Assembly (NCBI GenBank): GCA_015852425.1
Contig: JAAAIG010000206.1
Coordinates: forward strand, 842-45,598
Length of the DNA: 44,757 nt
DNA from: Gryganskiella cystojenkinii
Taxonomy: Eukaryota; Mortierellomycota; Mortierellomycetes; Mortierellales; Mortierellaceae
Direction: 5' to 3'
Of the stretch, positions 33,601-44,757 are shown piece after piece. Made by a program: the position numbers and the translations under genes. Within the stretch, counting starts at the first letter, position 1; the number at the start of each line of letters is the position of its first letter. Under the pieces are notes generated by a model. That model was not told where the DNA came from and did not search any database. It saw nothing but the letters and a program-made list of their open reading frames with translations.

Positions 33601-34962
33601 AAAAAAACGGACTAACATTTTGCTCTATTTTTCTGGAATACATAGGACGAGAACATGCCAAGTCTCAAGTCATACTATGACGCCCAGTTGGCGTTCGCGA
33701 GACGGATGGTTGAAATTCTCGAGGCAGTACCAGAGAGCACGTTCCAGGTCTCGCCCAACAGTTCACGTGTGTCGCTCTACAACGGCAACGGGAATGGAAA
33801 CGGAAACGGCAACGGGACCGCCAGGAGCAACGGCTACAGCAACGGCAACGGTCGGAAGCTGAGCAGACAAAACTCTTATGACCCCGATGAGGAACACTCG
33901 AACCACTCGGATGATCAGTCGAGCACACACTCAATACCCCGGCACCCACTGGAAAGGGCACCCTCCGCAGTGGATGTTCGACGAGTCAGCGACCGTCACC
34001 AACTAAACCCCGAGTTAACACGGTCCATGTCCCATCTGACCCCGAATGCGGCCCAAACGCGAAAGAATAGTGGTGGCGGAGGAAGCGTGCGCTCCAATGG
34101 CTTTATGGCGCCACCACCACCTGTGCCCCCAATCAGAGGTCGTCAGCAGAAGCAAGTCAAGGCTCTTTATTCCTTTGATGCGTCCGCGGAGGGCGAGCTC
34201 TCGATCCAAAAGGGTGACATCATCCGTATTGTGGAAGAGATTGATGAAGGCTGGTGGGAGGGTGAACTTGTCGACGGTAATGGAGTTCGACACACTGGCA
34301 TGTTCCCCTCAAATTATTGCGAAGAAGTCCAGAGCGATAGCGGCTCGACGCACAGACAAGGCTCTGTCAACTCGAACTCTTCAGATCCTGGACGGTATAT
34401 GGACGAGGACGAGGCTGCCTATTACGAACGCGAGACCGAGCCCACAGTGCATTATGATGAACCCGAGGAGGAGCCGGCACCCGTGCCTGTTCTTCGGAGA
34501 GCACCACCACCACCCACACGTCAAGCCTCAGCTTACCTGGCCACGCCACCAACCGCGGTCCCAAGACCAACAACGGTGACAACACCTCAGAGCCGACCCG
34601 TGTCCGCGGTCTCACCAATGAACAACAGGACCTCGACGATTGGCACGAGAATGCCGCCACCCCCACCGCCAACGCGTCGGGCTGCCGTCGAATCTATGAG
34701 ACATAGCGCTGTGTTTTCCCCCGGATCTACAGTCTCACCACCCGCCGTTGCGAATGGACTCTCGCCTCCTCCGACAGCAGTGCCGGCAACACCCTCAGCA
34801 TCAGCGTCCATGATGGGTTATATCCCCAAGGATTATTTCTCGAGCCAGACGCCAGACCCAGCAGAGTCGGAGATGGGACCCTGCCGTGACTGCCAGTGCA
34901 CAGACTTTTCCGCGAACGTGTTCAAGCGTGGAAGTTGCAACAACTGCTTCCATATCCATTAA
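30603..34962 (+). CDS. BAR-SH3 protein with C-terminal Cys/His motif
   Basis: Probable membrane-curving adaptor of endocytosis or actin organisation (amphiphysin/endophilin/Rvs167 class). Exons: 30603-30632 (ten codons, MIKNIGKFKQ), 31200-31332, 32932-33098, 33303-33548 and 33646-34962; about 630 residues. All joins keep frame. The BAR-like coiled-coil region covers about residues 10-245 (KRVALEKLNDASQAYLKAIS; YRTALQKMGDAHQNIGAAQA; QKKLQSRRQDYDNKLAKVQK). A Gly/Asn repeat and a Ser-rich linker follow. The SH3 domain spans about 361-421 (KALYSFDASAEGELSIQKGD; EGWWEGEL; GMFPSNYCEEV), with the ALYDF-, W- and PSNY-type binding residues present. A proline-rich linker with PPPPPPTRR-type ligands leads to the last 28 residues, where six Cys and two His are spaced C-x2-C-x-C ... 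C-x2-C-x-H-x-H, a likely zinc site. Introns 1 (567 nt) and 2 (1,599 nt) are long for this genome. Confidence 0.92.
31333..32931 (+). other. 1.6-kb intron 2 of the BAR-SH3 gene
   Basis: Runs from GTAAGT at 31333 to CTTTAG ending at 32931; joining the flanking exons gives a continuous AISKRVEGDDKHKG. It contains poly-T, poly-C and poly-A runs and short open frames. The longest late one (32698-32931, 77 codons) begins with ATG and ends with a TAG that coincides exactly with the acceptor. That coincidence argues against an alternative exon extension. I recognise no family in it. Confidence 0.75.
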
Positions 34963-36046
34963 TCGCCCTCTCTTCTTTTTTTTATTCCTTTATTATTATA
35001 ATTATTACTGCTAAACCTGACGTTAACGGATTGCTTGGCACGTCAACCCATACCACCTCATAATAATAATAAAAAAGCGTTGCACCCCACTCGAGCTTTA
35101 CTGAGAGAGAGAGAGAGCGAGAGAGAGAGCGTGTGTGTATGTGTGTGTGTGGGGGGGGGGACAAAGTGTTTCTCTTACGAAGCATTGGGTGACAGAACTG
35201 CGTGTGATCGTCTCTCAGGCTTACGTGACCGACAGCTGGATCGAGAAATAGGGGCGGAGACGTTTTTTTCTTGTTTACGAAGACACAAGTACGCTGAGAT
35301 ACGGTTGATGACAATTCTTGATTAGTTGACAAAGAGAAAGGAGACCATTCTCGTCAGGTGTGGTGGTAAGATGGTGTCATTAAAAAGAAGAAACAGAGAG
35401 AGCAGATCCGCATTCTCCACAGCACAGGACTAAAAAAAAAAGCCAAAGTCTCGGAAATATTTTGAGACTCTTTGCGGAGAGTGTCGTTTTACTGGGAAGA
35501 GGATGCAAAGGGTAACAAGACCACAAACAGCCGCAATGTCCGTTGGAGAAAAATGAGAGACTGATCATAACAGTTGAGTCCTGGTTGCATGAACACAGGA
35601 CGGATACGCTGACCCGGCCTGACTTTTTTTCAGGTCTGTTTATTGGGTTGACAGAGAATAGTATTACAATTGAGGCTCGCAGTAAACTAAAATCAAACGA
35701 CATTTTTTTTTTCTCGTTCTTTCTCTTTCATCTTTTTTGTTCCCTTTCTTCCTTTCCCTCCCTACTAGCAAACTCTCAAACCCACAACCATCCTCCAACG
35801 CAATAGACTGTAATCGCGCATAATACTTCTTTCAACCCAACACTAACATATTTTACCACATAAAGGACCCAGCCTTTCCATCGCTTTGTCGTTTCTTTGC
35901 CTTTCATTCTCTTTTTTCCACCATATCTCTCCGACTCTTTCTTTTCCATCCGACAATCAAAGCCATTCTTGGTTCTTTTACTTTCTTTCCTCTCTTCACC
36001 TGTCCCCGTCTCCCTCCAATAGACCACTTTTAACTTATTGACAGCC
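34963..36046 (+). promoter_or_regulatory. Intergenic region: BAR-SH3 3' end and promoter of the LIM gene
   Basis: These 1.08 kb contain no convincing gene. The beginning is A/T-rich with TTATTATTATAATTATTA, probably the 3' UTR of the BAR-SH3 gene. A compound microsatellite follows at 35103-35160. The last 340 bases (from about 35700) are pyrimidine-rich and lead to the LIM-gene start at 36047. Confidence 0.55.
35103..35160. repeat. Compound microsatellite (GA)n-(GT)n-(G)n
   Basis: An interrupted GA repeat (35103-35129), a GT repeat with one interruption (35131-35150) and a ten-base G run (35151-35160) lie directly next to each other. Confidence 0.95.
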
Positions 36047-39000
36047 ATGGGTTTCTGTCATCGTTGTGGTGATCTCGTCCACGGCGCCAACTGTCTAAAG
36101 TGTGGCGGCCGCTCAGTCAGTATGTCCCTTCTTTTCTTTCTCTCTTTTCTCTTTACCCTTCTCGACCTGGCGGTCTTTGCCTTCAAGTCATGGCACAATG
36201 GACGAATGCAAACCCTCTTCAAAACTCATTGTAAAATGTAGAAGACGCGTATTTTTGTCTTACTCTTGGCTCTCATTTTTTTTTTTTTTTTTTTTTTTGT
36301 GTAGTGTCAGTCACAAGCGGACTAGCATCAACCGGGTCCAGGAACGACCCCTGGATCAGCGCGTAAGTGATCATTTCATTCTCCGGACGACATATCCATC
36401 AGTCGGCAAACAAGCATATCATATCAATGGGGGGAATCAGTGATCATGGTGAAGTGCAACAGAGCAACGTCAGAAGAAGTTCCTTGTTTTGTAAATGGAC
36501 GCCAAGGGAACAGACAGGATAGTGTGTATGAGAGAGAGGGGGAGGCATCGACTTAAAAAAACCCCCCCAGGGCACAAACAGACATCACGCGGCAAAAGCG
36601 GACAGGATGACAATGACAAACCTACTAAAAAAAAAGGAGCGGAAACATAGGTCCATCAACCTATTTCTGTTATTCTTTTTTTGAAAGGATTACACCACGG
36701 TCGAACAGGGTCATCAACAACGCCCCCCAACTCGCAGGGACATACAAAAATGTTTGTCATCAGATCCGAGTAGGGGTTAAGAAGCAGAGCTGCACAGCCA
36801 AAAAGGAAAAGATGACAACAAAAGGGAGGCTACGACAGTGGATCGACTCTCGAAAATCGACTGAAGGATCATGCCACTCTCCCCTGGGATCGAACAGGTT
36901 TACTCCTGGCAGCAGAAATAGACGGCTCATTGAACGAAAAAAGGATGGCTGACCTTCGTTTTGTTGGCCCTGAAAATAGATATCAAAACATCCTTGAGGG
37001 AGGCATCTCCAAGCCGAACAAGCGCATGTCCATGCCCATCCCAGCTTCACCTCTGAACAGACCCCCACCGTTGGTTATCCAGAAACAATGCCATGGTTGC
37101 AGTAAAGCCATTCACCAGGTAACGTTGCAACCAATTGTCGTCATTCTACTCTCAACCAAAAAAACAACAGCAAGAGAGGATCTACTTGAGTAAACTGAAC
37201 GGAACCGAACGGTACTGAAATGACCTGGCCTGACTCCTCAACTCCTTCTTTTGCTAGGCCAAGGTATATGTTGAACCAGGCAAGCCGCAGTTCATGTACT
37301 GTGAAAAATGTCATATCGAAAAGTTTACCAAGGGTACCTGCCCAGCCTGCTTCAAACCTGTCATGTCCAAGACCGATGCTTACATTACGCACAATAAGAA
37401 ATCATGGCACACGGTAAGCAAAAAGTCATTCTTGTATACGGGACTCTTATCCTATAGTCAACATATGGAAATCACTGGTATACTAACACTTTTTGTCTCT
37501 TTATTTAGGCCTGTTTTACTTGTTACAAATGCCGGATCGATGTGTCAACTCAACCGCTGGTCGACTTGAGGGGACGACCCTGTTGCGAGGATTGTCTCAT
37601 GGCTCAATCCGGATCAGAGCAGAGTCCGCTGACCACGCGACCGAGTCCGTCCATGTCTTTGACTTTTAGTCATTCTTCCACACCGATCGATCGATCTCTT
37701 GCTAGTTCACCCTCTCCAGCACTGACTTCCTCTCTCCACTCTTCTCTATCGAATGATTCCGATGTTGCGACTCCTGCCTCTGCCGCTGCTGATAATAGCC
37801 GATTCCTCTCTACAGCAACATCCGCGGGCGCCCCAGCGAAATTAGACCTCAGCTTTTCACCCTTGGATCTCTCAGTGGATCGTGGTTCAAACTTTGGTAG
37901 TTCGCCTTTATCGGCTCAGAGCAACTCGAGTCAGTCCTCTCTCGCAACGTCGTTCCGACCCACAGGTTCCAGTGGATACACCAGCGGTACGTCGTCGACC
38001 TATTCGAGTCTCGGAAGGAACCCCTTGGAATCCAAGGTCCCTTCAGCGATCCCTACGGCTGCATCATTGACTGCCGGCGGGGTTGCATTGCAGAGCCCTC
38101 TAGCAGAGAGCTCGATCCATTCCTTCCGAAGACCGAGTTCTGCACTATCGGTTCATTCTTACCCGAGTTCTAGAGCAGAGTCTCCAGCGCTCAGACACGA
38201 TCTGCATCCGGAAGAACAGCAGGAGCAAGACGACCGTGAGCACCAAGACCAGAAGCAGGAAAACCATGGACACGATGAGCACAACCTTGACGAGCAAGAG
38301 CAAGAGGATATCTCCCAGGGCGACGATGAATCCCAAAAGGACGAAGAGGGAGAAATTGAAAGACCGTCTTCAACCTTTAACCGGCCTTTGCCAGAGTCAG
38401 TTTCGCCTCCACGTCAGATCACCCCAACACCTGTCTTTGAGCCGACCCGATCCCCAGCTCGATTTACAGCTCCATACAATGAGGACGACAGCATTGGCAT
38501 TCAACGATCCGGTACCTCGAGTGGATCGATCGCCAGTTCCATGGGCGGTGGCCGATACTCCAAATCAAACTCGTCTTCTTCTTTGATGATGGCAGAGGCC
38601 GAGTTGGCGAAGCGAACGTCGTCAATGTCGACTTCCTCCACTACTAGACCTGTCTCGATGGCAACTGCGCCAGCACCGACACCTTCTACGATGGTAGCAA
38701 CACCACCCATGGATCGACCTAGACTTGCCCGTGCACGCTCTCGTTCTTCTGTGGGTCCAGCTTCCTCTGGAGGTCTGATCCGAGCTCGCACTGAGGCTTT
38801 GATGAACCAGGTCCATGCTTCCCCACCCGCGAATCGACCCCCAAGTACCATGTTCAGCAACACAAACAGTAGCTTCCTCCCCTCTCGAGCCTCTGCGAAA
38901 TCACCGGCATCTATGGGACAAGACGAGAAACGAGGACTTTCCTCTCGTGGCATGGACTCTACTGCCAACACCACTTCTTCTCCTTCTTTAGACGAGAACA

Positions 39001-40370
39001 AGGACACCAGATCGGTGTTATTGGAGGCCGAGCCAAATTTGAACCGATCCTCATTGTTCAGACATGGCCGCCAACGTTCAAACACTGTTGGGGAGGCGAT
39101 CAGTCGTCCCGAGGATATGTTGAGAGAGGAAGACGTGGTCCCATCGCCACCGACACAACGCCGTGCGAGTGTTGTCCCTGAGGGACATTGTCACAAGTGT
39201 CATGAGCGAGTGACTGAGAATGGTGTGATGCTCCAGGGTGGGTTCAAGTTCCATATCGGTTGTTTCCTGTGTCATGGTTGTAACCAGATCTTTACAGAGT
39301 CTCAGTTCCATGTCGTTGCTGGTCGTCCTTATCATCCGGCTGTAAGTATTTAGCAGGTCAAACAAAAACAAACAAACAAAAAGGATGGAGTTAATGCTCG
39401 CTTGGCGATGACTTTAGCGTTTAACAGGTAATCGTTTATTATTTTTCCTTCCTATAGTGCGTTTCAATGGCCCCCTCTATTCCAAGCTCTGGTGTAGTGA
39501 CCAAATGCCAGAGATGTCTCAAGGTAACAGGTAATCGGTGGGTCCGAGTCGCAGGATCGAGTTACCATCCTCAGTGTTTTACCTGTCAACAATGTGACAA
39601 GGTCCTTACGAGTGCGACTCCATTTTATGATGTCGATGGTCGAGTCGAGTGTGGCGAGTGTTGCGATGAACGCGATCGTCGACCCAAGATTGTTCCTGTG
39701 GCGAGAGCAGCGGATCATTTCCCTGTTCCTCCTGCGGCGGTCCCTTTGGATCCCTCTGGTCCTGCTGCTGCTGCTGGAATGATGGCGAGTTCTGGAGCAC
39801 TCTCTCGATCAGGATCAGGGTACGGATCTCCGTCGATGAGTCAGGGAGCAGCCTCCCCGTTGCGATCCCCTGGATCGCCCTCGTTCCCTCTTGATCATCA
39901 TGACTCAAAGGAAACTGCAGCTGCACTTGCAGGTGCATCCTCGCCAGTGCAGATGATGGTCTCGCCGATGGCGATTCGATCCGAACCCCCAGCGTTGACT
40001 TCTCTGTTTTCGACAAGGACGCGTCCTTTGCCCAAGTTTGGTGGATCGACCAACTGTCCACGTTGTCAACAGCCCGTGGGTGTCTTTGATCAGGTTCCTG
40101 GACCGAAGGGAGACAAGTGGCATAAGAAATGTCTGAACTGTCGAGACTGCAAAAAAGTCTTGGACTCGAGTGCGCTCACCAGGGCTGAGGGCGAGGCCTA
40201 CTGTCGTGGATGCTTTGTAAGTTGTTGTTGTTTGATTTTAGAACTGGCTCGCTCTTTGCGTTGTTGAGATGGGTTTATGAGCGATGAGGAGTCCTTTGCA
40301 GATGAAGACTAACGCGTATCTTCTTCATTGTCTATAGACAAAAGCGAACCGTGTGAGTGTTCGTGCATGA
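36047..40370 (+). CDS. Multi-LIM-domain adaptor protein
   Basis: Probable cytoskeletal/polarity scaffold of the fungal paxillin-like LIM group; LIM domains bind partners through paired zinc fingers. Secure exons: 36047-36119, the 3' part of an exon ending at 37118, 37258-37413, 37509-39341, 39458-40216 and 40338-40370. In between, a self-consistent GT-AG path is 36305-36362 (or from 36311), 36688-36769 and 36825-37118, giving about 1,095 residues, but this part is uncertain. The N-terminus is a zinc-ribbon-like element (CHRCG ... CLKCGG). A half LIM (CHGC ... CEKC) is followed by a full LIM (CPACFKPV ... CYKC ... CEDC). A roughly 530-residue Ser/Pro-rich linker with an acidic/Gln-rich block (38203-38350) comes next. 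Then follow LIM (CHKCHERV ... CHGC), LIM (CQRCLKVTGNRW ... CQQC) and LIM (CPRCQQPV ... CRDC). Zinc ligands look complete in these. No catalytic domain is seen, so it is not a Lrg1-type RhoGAP. Confidence 0.88.
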
Positions 40371-40406
40371 ACGAGCAATACTGTTATCTCTGTATCTCTG
40401 TAGAAG

Positions 40407-40412
40407 AATAAA
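40407..40412 (+). terminator. Polyadenylation signal of the LIM gene
   Basis: An AATAAA hexamer lies 37 bases after the TGA stop at 40370, at the usual distance for fungal 3' ends. This supports the short last coding exon. Confidence 0.6.
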
Positions 40413-40842
40413 GAGTGAGCGGGGAACGTGACAATTGGGAGTTGTGACTGCTCCCGAAAACATACACAGAAACAAAAGCGCGTTTAAAGGGACGTGAAGA
40501 GAGAGAGAGAGACGAGACTGCTGTGTGGCTTGTATTACGGAGCAAGATTTCGCTGTGGATCGCCACTATTTTTTGTTGACACGGGATTTGTGCGCTCTAG
40601 TGTGTTTTTTTTTGTCTTGCTCTTTCTCTTTTGGCAATTGTTTCTTTTCTCATTGTCATCCCATCTCACTCCGTCCCATCCCACATCACATCACATCACT
40701 TTACTACCTCCCTTTTGTTTTCTTTCGTCACATTTAGCTTGCCGTACACTGCAGCCTATTTGAACAGAACACTCTCTCTCTTACAACTTGCCATCTTTTA
40801 TTTTCTAAAGAAAGAAAAAAAAAAAGTCGAACGCGTCCCACA
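40413..40842 (+). promoter_or_regulatory. Promoter and leader of the ISWI gene
   Basis: These 430 bases lie between the LIM-gene polyadenylation signal and the proposed ISWI start. A CT-rich segment (about 40610-40740) is followed by an A-rich run (40811-40825). An ACGCGT hexamer (the MCB word recognised by Mbp1-type factors) occurs at 40831-40836, seven bases before the ATG. In that position it is more likely leader sequence than an operator. Short open frames here are not called. Confidence 0.5.
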
Positions 40843-44710
<3,868 letters not shown>

Positions 44711-44716
44711 GTAAGT

Positions 44717-44718
<2 letters not shown>

Positions 44719-44757
<39 letters not shown>
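44719..44757. repeat. (GA)n microsatellite at the window end
   Basis: An uninterrupted GA repeat begins eight bases into an ISWI intron (donor GTAAGT at 44711) and runs to the last base of the window, where the sequence probably broke during assembly. Confidence 0.95.

Noticed and set aside
35103..35160. Compound microsatellite as part of a CRISPR or mobile element
   Set aside because: Pure dinucleotide and mononucleotide runs with no spacers, terminal repeats or transposase fragment nearby.
40831..40836. ACGCGT as an Mbp1-type operator controlled by the APSES factor in this window
   Set aside because: A single hexamer, seven bases before the ATG and so probably within the leader; the same word also occurs inside introns and exons elsewhere in the window, so it is expected by chance.

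Overview
The window is nuclear DNA of a filamentous fungus. Almost every gene carries several short GT-AG spliceosomal introns with GTAAGT/GTATGT-type donors, and leaders are pyrimidine-rich. The gene content is typical eukaryotic housekeeping: GlnRS, PDAT, an APSES factor, SMU1, Rab5 and ISWI. The style (many introns, low-complexity Q/S/H/P/N linkers, a Kar9-GAS2 protein, a BAR-SH3 protein, a multi-LIM protein beginning MGFCHRCG) suggests an early-diverging fungus, most likely Mortierellomycota/Mucoromycota. That placement is inference. Two 10-N assembly gaps (13021-13030, 29970-29979) are present. The ends lie in poly-T and (GA)n, as at draft-scaffold ends.

Layout, left to right. 264-3590 (-): cytosolic glutaminyl-tRNA synthetase. 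4077-7024 (+): phospholipid:diacylglycerol acyltransferase, sharing a divergent promoter with it. 7971-11941 (+): MBP1/SWI4-like APSES-ankyrin transcription factor. 11942-17381: 5.4 kb without a convincing gene, containing a gap and a possible 1.8-kb 5'-UTR intron of the next gene. 17382-21026 (+): Kar9-like spindle-positioning protein ending in a GAS2 domain, interrupted by an in-frame TAG. 22252-24504 (+): multi-pass DUF4436 membrane protein. 24659-27035 (-): splicing factor SMU1, convergent with it. 27387-29065 (+): Rab5/Vps21 GTPase with an unusual acidic insert, divergent from SMU1. 30603-34962 (+): BAR-SH3 protein with a Cys/His tail. 36047-40370 (+): multi-LIM adaptor. 40843 to beyond the right edge (+): ISWI chromatin-remodelling ATPase.

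There are no operons, mobile elements, CRISPR arrays or recognisable RNA genes. Several products share themes: microtubule and polarity (Kar9-GAS2, LIM, BAR-SH3), endomembrane (Rab5, PDAT, BAR-SH3) and nuclear gene expression (APSES factor, ISWI, SMU1). This looks like ordinary genome order rather than a functional cluster. I see no wholly new multi-gene system. The points most worth a second look are the in-frame TAG that would control whether the GAS2 microtubule-binding domain is made, a GAS2 domain split by about 80 residues, the roughly 38-residue acidic insert in the Rab5 GTPase fold, an uncharacterised Cys/His tail on the BAR-SH3 protein, and very small exons (6, 28 and 29 nt) including a two-codon first coding exon in ISWI. 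Exon borders were read by eye from splice signals, frame and protein continuity.
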